Shown piece after piece: positions 25,805 to 34,399 of a DNA stretch of 61,889 bases. Numbering within the stretch: the first letter of the stretch is position 1; each line of letters starts with the position of its first letter. The position numbers and the translations under genes are program-made. Source of the stretch: Planctomycetota bacterium (GTDB taxonomy: Bacteria > Planctomycetota > UBA8742 > UBA2392); contig JABARW010000042.1 in assembly GCA_019186845.1 (NCBI GenBank), forward strand, positions 1 to 61,889, read 5' to 3'. Under the pieces are notes generated by a model. That model was not told where the DNA came from. It did no database searches and saw only the letters and a program-made list of their open reading frames with translations.

Positions 25805-27049
25805 ATGCCTCGGCGCAACCTGAACCTCTTTCTGCTCTGGCTTGGCCAGTTCGTGAGCGCTACGGGCGACGCCTTCTTTTCCACGTGCGTCGGATTCCTG
25901 GCGCTTTTTCTATTGACCCGTCAAGGCGGGCCCGAGCCCGGCCTGGTCGTCGGCATCACGCGCGGCGTGGACGCCTTGCCCTTCCTGCTGTTTGGCGCCT
26001 ATGCCGGCGTGCTGGTCGACCGCTTTGACCGCCGCAAGACCATGCTGGTGTCTGATCTGGCGCGGGCCCTGATTCTCGCCTGCATTCCCCTTCTGTTTTT
26101 CACGGGGCTGCTGGCCTGGTGGATGCTGCCGGCTGCGGCCTTCCTGCTTTACAGCTTCAGCACGCTGTTCAATCCCGCGCGAGATGCCCTAGTGCCGCTG
26201 CTGGCCGAGGGCGGAAACCTTCTGCGCATCAACAGCTGGTTCCAGACCAGCGGGCAACTCGCCATGATTCTGGGCGCCACCCTCGTGGGCCTGCTGGTTC
26301 CCGCCGCCCAGGGTGAGATTTCCGAGGCCCAGGCCTCGCGCATGGCCTGGCTGCTGGCCGCGGACGCCGCCACCTTCCTTTGTTGCTTTGGCTGCATTCT
26401 GGCCATCGCCGCGCCGCCGGCGGCGGCCGTGGCGCGCAAGGCGGGCGGCAGCCTGAGCGAGCTGAAGGAGAGTGTGGTCTTTGCGCTGAAGGACAGCCGG
26501 CTCAGGGCCCTGCTGCTCATCACGGCGGTGAACAATTTCTTCATTATGGGCCCGGCGATTGTGGGCGCGCAGTTTCTGATCCTGCGCGAGTTCAAACTGG
26601 GCCCCGCGGAATACGGCTGGTTTGAGGGAACCCTGGCCCTGGGCTGGTTTGCGGGAACCCTGCTGATTGCGCGCCTGGCGCCGCGGCTGAAGACGGGCCA
26701 TCTGGTCCTGGCGGGCATGCTGCTGGACGGTCTGACCTATGTTCCGTTTCTGTGGGTGCCTGACTTTGGCTGGTCGCTGGTGTTGATTTTCGCCCACGGC
26801 CTGGCCATTCCCCTGATTACGGTAGGGCGCACTACGCTGATACAGCGCTACTACGAAAACGTGAGGCTGGGTCGCATCTTCTCGCTGGTGGCCCTGACCG
26901 TGCAGGGCTTCACGGCCCTGAGCGCGCTTTGTACCGGCCTGGCCCTGACCTGGCTTTCGGCGCGGGAACTGTTCTTCGCTGCCGGCGTGCTGGGGGCGGC
27001 CTGCGGCGTGGCCGGGCTGGGGTTTGCTTCGCTGCGGCGCACGGCATGA
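25805..27049 (+). CDS. Major facilitator superfamily exporter (EntS/MFS_3-like)
   Basis: 414 residues with about 12 hydrophobic segments. It begins NLNLFLLWLGQFVSATGDAFF, and the loop between helices 2 and 3 reads DRFDRRKTML, the MFS motif-A region. This resembles the MFS_3 (EntS-like) group that exports siderophores, macrolides or other small molecules by proton antiport. Start ATG 25805 chosen by the -10 position and by homology to the family's N-terminus. Divergent from the lipoprotein gene. Confidence 0.82.
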   Translation: MPRRNLNLFLLWLGQFVSATGDAFFSTCVGFLALFLLTRQGGPEPGLVVGITRGVDALPFLLFGAYAGVLVDRFDRRKTMLVSDLARALILACIPLLFFTGLLAWWMLPAAAFLLYSFSTLFNPARDALVPLLAEGGNLLRINSWFQTSGQLAMILGATLVGLLVPAAQGEISEAQASRMAWLLAADAATFLCCFGCILAIAAPPAAAVARKAGGSLSELKESVVFALKDSRLRALLLITAVNNFFIMGPAIVGAQFLILREFKLGPAEYGWFEGTLALGWFAGTLLIARLAPRLKTGHLVLAGMLLDGLTYVPFLWVPDFGWSLVLIFAHGLAIPLITVGRTTLIQRYYENVRLGRIFSLVALTVQGFTALSALCTGLALTWLSARELFFAAGVLGAACGVAGLGFASLRRTA

Positions 27050-27095
27050 TGGAGTGGCGGCGGCCCTCAAGTTATAGTTCGCCCGGAGGGGCAAC

Positions 27096-28262
27096 ATGAC
27101 CGACGACCGCAGACACATGTGGCGCGCACTGGAGCTGGCGCGACGCGGCAGGCCCTATGTCGCGCCCAATCCGATGTGCGGCGCAGTCATCGTCAGGGAC
27201 GGCAAGTTAGTGGCCGAGGCCTGCCACGAGGCCTTTGGCGAGCTTCATGCGGAGGCGGCGGCGCTGAAGGTGGCCGGGTCCAATGCACGGGGCTCGACGC
27301 TGTATGTGACGCTTGAACCCTGCTGCGAACACTACGAGGGCAAAAAGACGCCGCCCTGCGTGCCGGCGCTGATCGAGGCCGGCATCAAGCGCGTGGTCGT
27401 GGCCGTGGAAGACCCGCACCAGCACGTCCGGGGCAAAGGGCTCAAGCTGCTGCGCGACGCCGGAATTGAAGTGGAAATCGGTGTCTGCAAGGAGGAGGCG
27501 CGGGAGCTCAACGCGGCCTACTTCAGCCACGTCGAGCGCGGCCGCCCCCTGGTGACCGCCAAGTGGGCCATGACGCTGGATGGCAAAATCGCGACTCGCA
27601 CCGGTGACGCCCGCTGGATCACCAGCGATCAGGCGCGCAACGAGGTTCACTACGACCGCGGCTGCACCGGGGCCATCGTCGTGGGTATCGGAACGGTGCT
27701 CATCGATGACCCGGAGCTGACAGCGCGCGGCGAGGTAGGCCGCCAGCCTGTGCGCGTGGTGGTGGACACGGACTTGCGCCTGCCGCTCGAAAGCAAGCTC
27801 GTGCGGACGGCCGACCAGGGGCCGGTGTTTGTGTACGCGGCGGAGGACTCCAGCGCCGAGCGCCAGGCCCAGCTTGAGGAAGCGGGCGTCTACCTGATTC
27901 TGCTGCAGCGCCAAGGCAAGACCCACCTGCGCTGGATGGAAATCTGCACGGACCTGGGCGAGCGCGGCGTCAATTCAGCCATCATCGAGGGTGGCGGCAG
28001 CCTGGTCGCCAGCGCGTTTCAGGAGCGTGCGGTGGACCGCGTGAAGATTTTTGTAGCGCCCAAGGTGTTTGGCGGGGAGGACGCCAAGAGCCCCGTGGAG
28101 GGCCCGGGCGTGCCTGACGTGTCGCGGGCGGTGACTTTCACGAAGCTTCACACGCGCACCCTGGGACCCGACATCGTCATTGAAGGAACGGTGGTTTATC
28201 CGACGGACGACGGACCTTCGCCCAGCGGCTATTGGACGGGCTATGGCGGCGATAATCCGTGA
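27096..28262 (+). CDS. ribD: Bifunctional riboflavin deaminase/reductase RibD
   Basis: 388 residues. The N-terminal deaminase domain has HAE (51-53) and the zinc cysteines in EPCCEHYEGKKTPPC (C76 or C77 with C88); the loop is 3 residues longer than the usual EPCxHxGxTPPC. The C-terminal reductase domain carries KWAMTLDGKIATRTGDARWI and IIEGGGSLVASAF. RibD performs the second and third steps of riboflavin synthesis. GGAGGGG 8 nt upstream of ATG 27096 is a good ribosome binding site, and TATAGT at about 27074 may be the -10. No other rib gene is near. Confidence 0.92.
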   Translation: MTDDRRHMWRALELARRGRPYVAPNPMCGAVIVRDGKLVAEACHEAFGELHAEAAALKVAGSNARGSTLYVTLEPCCEHYEGKKTPPCVPALIEAGIKRVVVAVEDPHQHVRGKGLKLLRDAGIEVEIGVCKEEARELNAAYFSHVERGRPLVTAKWAMTLDGKIATRTGDARWITSDQARNEVHYDRGCTGAIVVGIGTVLIDDPELTARGEVGRQPVRVVVDTDLRLPLESKLVRTADQGPVFVYAAEDSSAERQAQLEEAGVYLILLQRQGKTHLRWMEICTDLGERGVNSAIIEGGGSLVASAFQERAVDRVKIFVAPKVFGGEDAKSPVEGPGVPDVSRAVTFTKLHTRTLGPDIVIEGTVVYPTDDGPSPSGYWTGYGGDNP

Positions 28263-28285
28263 TTGTCACGCGGGAGACATGAGGT

Positions 28286-28460
28286 TTGCACAGCTTGCAC
28301 AGCTTGCACTGGCACAATTGCCTCGATTTGCTTGATGTGCCAAATTTGAAGGGCGTGCAGCCTTGCCAGCGCCGGGCCTTGCAGCTACATGGATAGCAGG
28401 GGCTGAAACCCGGTTGCAACTTTTGATTGTCGCAAATCATACCGTTGCAGCACCTTGCGC
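28286..28460. repeat. TTGCA iteron array upstream of the HTH-receiver gene
   Basis: TTGCAC occurs at 28286, 28295 and 28304, exactly 9 bp apart (repeat unit TTGCACAGC). Further copies TTGCAG, TTGCAA, TTGCAG and TTGCGC lie at 28379, 28414, 28445 and 28455. All are on the same strand within the 224-bp gap in front of the regulator, as expected of an operator for a protein that binds direct repeats. Confidence 0.6.
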
Positions 28461-28486
28461 CATAACTCTCCCGGCATCTCGACTCC

Positions 28487-29071
28487 ATGCGCTACTACAC
28501 CACCAGCGAAGTCGCAAAAATCTGCAAGGTCCACCGAAACACCATCCTGACGGCGATCCGCAAGGGCGTTTTGCGTATTCACCGCACTCCCGGCGGCCAT
28601 GCGCGGATCTCGCAGGAGGACCTCGACGAGTTTATCCATCGCCGGAGCCTGGCCACGACGAAGGTCAAGTCGGCCAAGCGCGTGCTGATTGTCGATGACG
28701 ATCCTGTCTTCAACCAGATCACGAGCGCCGTGCTGGCCAGTGCGGGATACTCGGTGCGGGTGGCGGCCACGGGCTTTGAGGCCGGCATACTGCTGGCCGA
28801 GTATCGCCCGGATATCGTGCTGGTGGACCTGATGTTGCCGGACATCCGCGGTGATGCGATCTGCCGCCGTATCCGCTCCACCCCGGCCCTGGCGGATATG
28901 GCCATCCTGGCCATCTCTGCCACCAGCGACAAACCGCTGGTGGACCAGTTGCTGCGTGCGGGGGCCGACGATTTTCTCGCCAAACCTTTCAACCATGAGT
29001 CGCTGCTCACGCGCGTGAGTTACCTGCTCAGTCCCGTGGGTGTCAGCGCACGCACCACGCGCGTACTCTGA
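28487..29071 (+). CDS. Transcription regulator: MerR/BldC-type HTH fused to a receiver domain
   Basis: 194 residues. Residues 1-52 form an excisionase/BldC-like winged HTH (YYTTSEVAKICKVHRNTILTAIRKG, with wing TPGGHARIS). Residues 64-180 form a CheY-like receiver with DDD (70-72), the phospho-acceptor Asp in VDLMLPD, a Ser/Thr in ISATS and Lys in AKPFN. Having the DNA-binding part first and receiver second reverses the usual response-regulator order. No kinase gene is adjacent. The iterons upstream may be its own operator. Confidence 0.85.
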   Translation: MRYYTTSEVAKICKVHRNTILTAIRKGVLRIHRTPGGHARISQEDLDEFIHRRSLATTKVKSAKRVLIVDDDPVFNQITSAVLASAGYSVRVAATGFEAGILLAEYRPDIVLVDLMLPDIRGDAICRRIRSTPALADMAILAISATSDKPLVDQLLRAGADDFLAKPFNHESLLTRVSYLLSPVGVSARTTRVL

Positions 29072-29091
29072 CCGTCACGGCCGCTTCGAGC

Positions 29092-29097
29092 TACAAT
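29092..29097 (+). promoter_or_regulatory. -10 element (TACAAT) of the NicO exporter gene
   Basis: TACAAT ends 6 nt before ATG 29104. CTGACC, a plausible -35, is 18 nt further upstream. A leaderless transcript is likely. Confidence 0.5.
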
Positions 29098-29103
29098 CGT
29101 TGC

Positions 29104-30660
29104 ATGCGTCTTGCCGCGCTCTGTGTGCTGGCCGGTCTGCTTGCCTCTACGGCAGCAGCCCACCCCTTTGACGACCGGGCGGACATGATCACGCACATCG
29201 CCGTGACCGCCGACCGCAAGCTGCATGTGACCGTCCTCTATTACTTTGCCACGGTCCCGGCCTCCTACGTGGAGGCGCGCTTCAAGCTTGATGCGGACCG
29301 CAACGACAAAATCACCTCCGAAGAGCGCGACAAGCGCCTGGCCGAACTGGCTCAGGAGCGGCTGGACAACATGGACATGAGCGTCCATGGCCGGCGCGTG
29401 CGGCTGGTCAACGACGCGCGGCGAAACGAGTGTTTTGACCTCAACAATCCGGAGAACGACTTTTCCGCGCCGGGCGGTTTTTCAGTCGTGAATGTGCGCC
29501 TGGGCTATGCCCTGAACTTCACGGCGGACCTCGCGATGGAGCCTGAGCAGGGCGGCTATCGCGTGCTGCTGACCTTCATGAACAAGGCCGAGAGGATTGA
29601 CGATCCCGATACCCAGATCCGCGCCTTTGATGAGCGGGTGCAGCCCCGGGTCGTGATCGAAAACCTGCGCCATGAGCGCTCCGACGGCGGCCTGTTCCAG
29701 GTACGGTTCTCCTATGGCGTGGCATCGCAGCCGCCGCCCGTGGAGCCGCCCGTCATGCAACAGCAGCCCGGTGCGTCGCAGAGCTCCCGCGAGCAGCTCA
29801 AGGCAATGGAAGAGCGCCCTCGCGAGGACCAGAACCGCGAAGGCTTTTTCCAGGGACTGTTTTCGGCCCTGCGCTCGGGTGAGGGCGACTTCATCTACTG
29901 GTTCACGGCACTGGCCTTCGTCTTTGGCTGGGGTGCCTGGCACGCGCTGCAACCCGGCCACGGCAAGACGCTCGTGGCCAGTTACCTGATCGGGACTCAC
30001 GGCCGGCCTTCCGATGCCCTGTTTCTGGGCGTGGTGGTGACGCTTGCGCACACCAGCGGAGTGCTGCTGTTGCTGGGCGGCATCACTCTGGTGCGCGAGC
30101 TCTATCCGGAGATGTTCGCGGACCCCGCCAAGGCATTGAGCGAATGGATCACGGTGGCCGTGGGCGCCACGATCCTTTTCATGGGCGTGGGCCTGCTGCT
30201 CAAGCGCGCCGAGGCCGGCCACGCCCACGAGCATGACGTCTTTGGCCGCCACGTTCACCCCGAGGACGACCACGGGCATGGCGCGCCGCCGGACCCCAAG
30301 CGCATGAGCCGCCTGGAGATACTCAGGCTCGGCATTCTGGGCGGTGTGGTGCCCTGCCCGGCGGCCTTTGTGATTGCCCTGATTTCGATTGAGCAAAGGT
30401 TGTTCGCGGCGGGGTTGTTGCTGGTGCTGGTCTTCAGCCTGGGGCTGGCCCTGGTGCTGGCCACCATCGGCCTGATGCTGGTGGCAACCAAGAGCTACAT
30501 GCATGCGCGTCGCAACAGACCGAGAAACGCACTCTACCGCTTCATGGAAACGAAAGTGCCCGTTCTGGGCGCGCTGGCCATCACGCTGATCGGCTTTACC
30601 ATGGTGCTGATGGCTCTCTTGCGTCTGCAAGTGCTTGATCTGGCCACGTTCACGGCCTGA
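29104..30660 (+). CDS. NicO/RcnA-family nickel/cobalt exporter with large N-terminal domain
   Basis: 518 residues. A signal peptide ends near AAAHP, followed by a periplasmic domain of about 240 residues. This contains an EF-hand-like loop DADRNDKITSEE (63-74) that could bind calcium. A Gln/Pro linker leads to about six membrane helices with the NicO signature ALQPGHGKTLVASYLIG and GGVVPCPAAFVI. A His-rich cytoplasmic loop (HAHEHDVFGRHVHPEDDHGHG) probably chelates metal. Such proteins export Ni2+ or Co2+. It lies immediately upstream of the predicted selenoprotein (25-nt gap), so the two are likely co-transcribed. Confidence 0.82.
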   Translation: MRLAALCVLAGLLASTAAAHPFDDRADMITHIAVTADRKLHVTVLYYFATVPASYVEARFKLDADRNDKITSEERDKRLAELAQERLDNMDMSVHGRRVRLVNDARRNECFDLNNPENDFSAPGGFSVVNVRLGYALNFTADLAMEPEQGGYRVLLTFMNKAERIDDPDTQIRAFDERVQPRVVIENLRHERSDGGLFQVRFSYGVASQPPPVEPPVMQQQPGASQSSREQLKAMEERPREDQNREGFFQGLFSALRSGEGDFIYWFTALAFVFGWGAWHALQPGHGKTLVASYLIGTHGRPSDALFLGVVVTLAHTSGVLLLLGGITLVRELYPEMFADPAKALSEWITVAVGATILFMGVGLLLKRAEAGHAHEHDVFGRHVHPEDDHGHGAPPDPKRMSRLEILRLGILGGVVPCPAAFVIALISIEQRLFAAGLLLVLVFSLGLALVLATIGLMLVATKSYMHARRNRPRNALYRFMETKVPVLGALAITLIGFTMVLMALLRLQVLDLATFTA

Positions 30661-30685
30661 GAATTTCTACAGCAAGGAGGATCCC

Positions 30686-31945
30686 ATGAAACGATGGACC
30701 CTGTTCGCGCTGGCCCTTTCGCTGCTGGGCGGCGCTGTCACTGTGATGCCCGTAAGGGCCGACGAAGTGCCCAAGGCGGCCGAGGCGCCCAAAATGGGCG
30801 AGAGCCACGCCGCGGCCATCAAGGCCTACGAGAGCTTCCAGGCTGCCCAGAAGACCTCAAGCGCGGCACGCGCGGAAGCCTTGAAGGTCTATCGCGAGGC
30901 CAAGGGCGAAGAGGCCCAGAAGGCGGCACTGGAGAAATACCAGGCCGTGGTGGAAGAACAGAACGCCAAGGTGGAGGCTGCCCGGGACGGGTTTGTCTCC
31001 GCCTTTGACAAGGCCGACGTGGATGGCTGGGACCTCACAGCCCATGCGGAAGTGGTGGAGATGGGCCTGCTGATGTCGGGGAGCCTCAGGCAGGAGAAGG
31101 ACCCCAAGGGCGCCGTTCACTGCTACGAGAAGCTGCTGGAGAAACTTCCCAAGAGCCGCCTGGCAGGCGTGGTACGCAGCAACTACCTGCCTAATGCCCT
31201 GATGATGACGGGTGACTACGAGGCAGCCCAGGTCCGCGTTGAGGCCCTGGTGAAAGAGGCCGATGAAAACCAGAAGCCCGGCATGATGACCACGCTGGGC
31301 GACATCAAGGCCGTTAAGGGCGACCTCGAAGGGGCACAGAAAACCTACGCCGAGGCCCTCAAGCTCATTCCGGACAAGCTTGAGAAGAATGACGTTCGCG
31401 CCAGCGCCAGGCGCTACCTCGAACCCAGGATTGCCCTGATCGGGAAGCCCGCGCCGGAAATCAACAGCAAGCACTGGCTGGGCGCTGAAGCAAGGCCCCT
31501 CTCGGCGATGAGGGGTACCGTGCTGCTGATTGACGTCTGGGCGACGTGGTGAGGCCCCTGCAAGTCAGGCATGCCGGGATTGCATGCCCTTCACAACAAG
31601 CTCTCAAAGGAAGGATTCTCCGTGCTTGGCGTGACGAAGTATTTCAACTCAGGCTCACTGCCGGGCGAAAACGGTGACATGAAGGCCCGCCTGTCCAAAA
31701 CGACCTCCGTCAAGGACATGGACGAAAAGGCGTTCGGCGAACACCTCAAAACCTTCCATGAACGCGTCCAGCCCAGCTACCCCTTCGTGGTGGCGAGCCG
31801 GGAAGAACTCGACGCGTACAAAGTGCCGGGTTACCCCACTCTGTTTGTGGTGAACAAGGCCGGGGTGATCGTTTATGTGCAGGTGGGCGGCGGGCGTGAA
31901 GCCGTCCTCGAGGCCGTCATCCAGCGCCAGCTCAAGGCAAAGTAA
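30686..31945 (+). CDS. Predicted selenoprotein: thioredoxin/TlpA-like with in-frame TGA (Sec289)
   Basis: 419 codons if TGA 31550-31552 is read as selenocysteine. AAGGAGG sits 7 nt before ATG 30686. A signal peptide (LFALALSLLGGAVTVMPVRA) precedes a helical TPR-like region (about 40-250). The thioredoxin domain starts near GKPAPEINSKHW and its active site reads WATW-U-GPCK, with Sec exactly where family members have the first Cys of CxxC. Reading continues in the same frame for 130 residues with the correct fold elements, including the cis-Pro loop VPGYPTLFVVN. Periplasmic thiol/disulfide or peroxide chemistry is likely. A frameshift-free nonsense mutation is the alternative. Confidence 0.8.
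31562..31591 (+). promoter_or_regulatory. Candidate bacterial SECIS element
   Basis: GGCATGC (31568-31574) and GCATGCC (31582-31588) pair perfectly around the loop CGGGATT. AAG/CTT (31562-31564/31589-31591) extends the stem across a 3-nt TCA bulge. The loop starts 22 nt after the TGA and has G among its first two bases, which fits the bSECIS rule. It should recruit SelB to decode the TGA. Confidence 0.65.
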
Positions 31946-31960
31946 GGTTGGGGAGTGACA

Positions 31961-31993
31961 GGGCGGCGCCGTCGAGCGCCGCCCCGCTGTTTT
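31961..31993. terminator. Bidirectional terminator between convergent genes
   Basis: GGGCGGCG (31961-31968) pairs with CGCCGCCC (31977-31984), followed by CGCTGTTTT. It lies between the selenoprotein stop and the convergent membrane-protein stop. Confidence 0.7.
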
Positions 31994-33144
31994 CAGGCAT
32001 TCACGTTGACGCGGTCATACAGCGGGTCCCAGCTCGCGATGCGTCCCTGCACCGTGAAGTTGTCGCCGCGGCGCAGGCCTGAAAGCTCGCGGCTTTTCGC
32101 AGCATCAAAGCGCACGGCAAGTTTGGTGCGCAAACCGCTCAGGGTGCCCACGACCGTGCGGCCGTCCTTGAGTTCTTCGGGCACGTCAAAGCTGCTGGTC
32201 AGCTCCACGCGCTCGACTATCACGGGCAGGGTCACGCTCTGGTCCTTCAGCTTGGCCAAGGCCTCGTCGCGTTCGCTGCCCAGCAGCGAAGCGTCGGAAA
32301 GCCGGTCCAGCACGGCCATGATGCCGCCGTCGCCGCGCGGCGTGTTGTCGGGTTTCGGCCCGGGCAGGTTCGTCAAAGGCGCGGCCACCTTGGCGGCTTT
32401 GGCCGCGGGCTTTGGCTGTGGCCGCAATGCGGGCGCGGCGACGGGCAGCTCGATGGGCCTGGCCGGAGGCGGGGCAGGCACTTTCATGGGCGCGGCCTGG
32501 GGCGCCAGTTGCTGCATGGTGTCGGTAATGGCCCGGGCCAGAAGCACGGCCTCGGAAATGGCCGAGTACATGCGCGCGGGATCGCTGACCATGCCGCGCT
32601 GCTCCATCATGATGTTGCCGGCATAGAGCACGAAGTCCGGTCGCGTCTGCACGATGCGGAAAAGGGCCTGGCGGATAGCGGGCTGGCTGACGAAGTGACG
32701 CACGGCGTTTTCGTCGCGCCCCTTGAGGATGAAGGCGTCGTCGATGGCCGAGTCTCCGACGTGAATGTCCTGCCCGCCGAAGAACTTGCCGACCTTGCTG
32801 AACACGCTCTCCTGGTGGATCTGCAGGCCAAGGGGCATGGGGCAGTTGAGCATGGCCTGGAACTGGGTGTAGGTGCTGCGGTTCTTGCCCGGGCCGCGGG
32901 TGATGGTGCCGATGTGGACGTAGATGCCGTCAAACCAGCCGGAGATGTGGGGCCGCGAGGTCCAGCTTTCGCCGCCGGTCATCTGCAGGCCGTAGGTGGC
33001 GGCAAAGCGCGCCCAGTTTTCGCGGGCCTTCTTGCTCTGGTAGATGCCCAGAGCCGCCAGACCCACGAACAGGGCGATGAACAGCGGGAAGATGATGAGG
33101 GGCGCGAAGTCCGCCGCGAGAAAGATGCAAATCATGGGTGTCAT
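31993..33144 (-). CDS. Membrane protein of unknown function with C-terminal beta domain
   Basis: 383 residues. Two N-terminal hydrophobic stretches (about 5-32) anchor a soluble domain of about 170 residues. An Ala/Pro linker (VPAPPPARPIELPVAAPAL) follows, then a C-terminal domain ending DGRTVVGTLSGLRTKLAV ... GRIASWDPLYDRVNV. That last 65 residues match the end of the next protein upstream, so the pair arose by domain duplication. It starts 9 nt after the upstream gene's stop, forming an operon. No known family. Confidence 0.7.
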   Translation of the reverse strand: MTPMICIFLAADFAPLIIFPLFIALFVGLAALGIYQSKKARENWARFAATYGLQMTGGESWTSRPHISGWFDGIYVHIGTITRGPGKNRSTYTQFQAMLNCPMPLGLQIHQESVFSKVGKFFGGQDIHVGDSAIDDAFILKGRDENAVRHFVSQPAIRQALFRIVQTRPDFVLYAGNIMMEQRGMVSDPARMYSAISEAVLLARAITDTMQQLAPQAAPMKVPAPPPARPIELPVAAPALRPQPKPAAKAAKVAAPLTNLPGPKPDNTPRGDGGIMAVLDRLSDASLLGSERDEALAKLKDQSVTLPVIVERVELTSSFDVPEELKDGRTVVGTLSGLRTKLAVRFDAAKSRELSGLRRGDNFTVQGRIASWDPLYDRVNVNA

Positions 33145-33153
33145 GGCTGGCTC

Positions 33154-33567
33154 TCAGTCAGACTCGACAATCAGCCGCTCAAATAAAGGGTCCCAGCCGG
33201 CCACCTTGCCGTGGACCTTGATGAACAGGCCCCGCGTGAACGACTCGACCTCCGCGTTGCGGGATTCCGGGTAGCGCACGGCAATCCTCAGCTTGCTGCC
33301 TTCCACGATGCCGATGAGCGTGCGCCCGCCGCGCAGTGCCTCGGCCATTTCGTGCCCGCCAGCGGTCTGCTCCACGCGCTCAGTGCTGACGGGCCCCGCC
33401 ACTGCCTTGCCCATAAGCATGGCGAGTAGCTTGTCGCGCTGTGCCAGACTCGTGGCAGGGTCCACCAGCCGCGCTACCAGCGTTCCCATGGCCGCCTCCG
33501 AACGCGTGGGAGGCAGGGCGCTTTGGGGCTTGGACTTCTGATGGGGCGCGTGCTTTCGTGTGGCCAT
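33154..33567 (-). CDS. Small protein sharing the C-terminal domain of its neighbour
   Basis: 137 residues, soluble, with a basic N-terminus (MATRKHAPHQKSK). The C-terminal 65 residues (GGRTLIGIVEGSKLRIAVRYP ... GKVAGWDPLFERLIVES) are clearly homologous to the end of the downstream membrane protein. The pattern is strand-rich, perhaps a small OB-like barrel. Function unknown. Confidence 0.7.
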   Translation of the reverse strand: MATRKHAPHQKSKPQSALPPTRSEAAMGTLVARLVDPATSLAQRDKLLAMLMGKAVAGPVSTERVEQTAGGHEMAEALRGGRTLIGIVEGSKLRIAVRYPESRNAEVESFTRGLFIKVHGKVAGWDPLFERLIVESD

Positions 33568-33607
33568 GGCTCAAGCATGCAGCGGGAAGTGACCGATGTC
33601 GATTAGA

Positions 33608-34324
33608 TTACGCGCCAGCTTTTGGAACCTGCGGCAGGTCGTCATCCAGCACCCAGGGGCCCTTGCGGGTCTCGCGGCTGAGGGTGCGAGCCAGAGCGTC
33701 GAGGAACTGGTCGCGGGGTACGGGCCTTGTGCCGTAGCGGGCCATGTGGGGCGTGTAGGTTTCGGCATCGACGAAGTCGAATCTCCAGCGGGCCAGTTGC
33801 TGCACCAGGGCGACGAAAGCGACCTTGGAAGCGTCATCGCGCCGGTGGAACATGCTTTCGCCGCAGAACATGCCCCCCAGGCTGAGGCCGTAGAGGCCGC
33901 CCGCCAGTTCGTCTCCGGCCCAGGCCTCAACGCTGTGCGCCACGCCGGCCTCGTGCAGGGCCTCAAAAGCGCGCCGCAGCGCGGGGGTGATCCAGGTGCC
34001 GCGCTCGCCCTTGCGCGCGGCCTGGGCGCAACCGGCCATGACGCGCGAGAAGGCGCGGTCCAGCGTGATGCGAAAGGGCCTCTTGTGCAGGGTCTGGCGC
34101 AAGGAGCGCCAGAGCTTGATTTCGCCCACCGCCAGCAGGTAGCGCGGGTCGGGGCTGAACCAGAGCAGGGGCATGCCCTCATGGGGCCAGGGAAAGATGC
34201 CGCAGGCATAGGCGGCCAGCACGCGCGCCGGCGCCAGGTCGCCGCCGACGGCCACGATGCCGTCTTCGTCGGCCCCGCGCGGGTCAGGAAAGGCGATCTC
34301 GCGGCTCAGGCGGTACACGGGCAC
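33608..34324 (-). CDS. aat: Leucyl/phenylalanyl-tRNA-protein transferase
   Basis: 238 residues. The Aat signatures FPDP, GGDLAPARVLAAYACGIFPW, WFSPDPRYLL and SVEAWAGDELAGGLYGLSLGGMFCGESMF are all present. Aat adds Leu or Phe to proteins with N-terminal Lys/Arg, marking them for ClpS-ClpAP. Start is GTG 34324, with TAGACT exactly 6 nt upstream (leaderless). Divergent from the sulfatase-like gene. Confidence 0.95.
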   Translation of the reverse strand: MPVYRLSREIAFPDPRGADEDGIVAVGGDLAPARVLAAYACGIFPWPHEGMPLLWFSPDPRYLLAVGEIKLWRSLRQTLHKRPFRITLDRAFSRVMAGCAQAARKGERGTWITPALRRAFEALHEAGVAHSVEAWAGDELAGGLYGLSLGGMFCGESMFHRRDDASKVAFVALVQQLARWRFDFVDAETYTPHMARYGTRPVPRDQFLDALARTLSRETRKGPWVLDDDLPQVPKAGA

Positions 34325-34330
34325 AGGCCA

Positions 34331-34336
34331 AGTCTA
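34331..34336 (-). promoter_or_regulatory. -10 element (TAGACT) of aat
   Basis: Minus-strand TAGACT ends 6 nt before GTG 34324; no Shine-Dalgarno is present. Confidence 0.5.
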
Positions 34337-34387
34337 ACAGCGGGCGTTTGCCGCGGGGCAGCGCCTTGATGAGAATCCGTCGCAAGG

Positions 34388-34393
34388 CACAAT
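34388..34393 (+). promoter_or_regulatory. -10-like element (CACAAT) of the AlkP-superfamily hydrolase gene
   Basis: CACAAT ends 6 nt before GTG 34400; TTGATG lies 16 nt upstream as -35. The same CACAAT/6-nt arrangement precedes the MoxR-like gene at 8613. Confidence 0.45.
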
Positions 34394-34399
34394 CGCGCC

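Noticed and set aside
31553..31945. Separate small thioredoxin gene starting at ATG 31571
   Set aside because: It would lack the GPC active-site residues and a ribosome binding site, while the upstream frame stops exactly at the active-site Cys position; a read-through TGA explains both.
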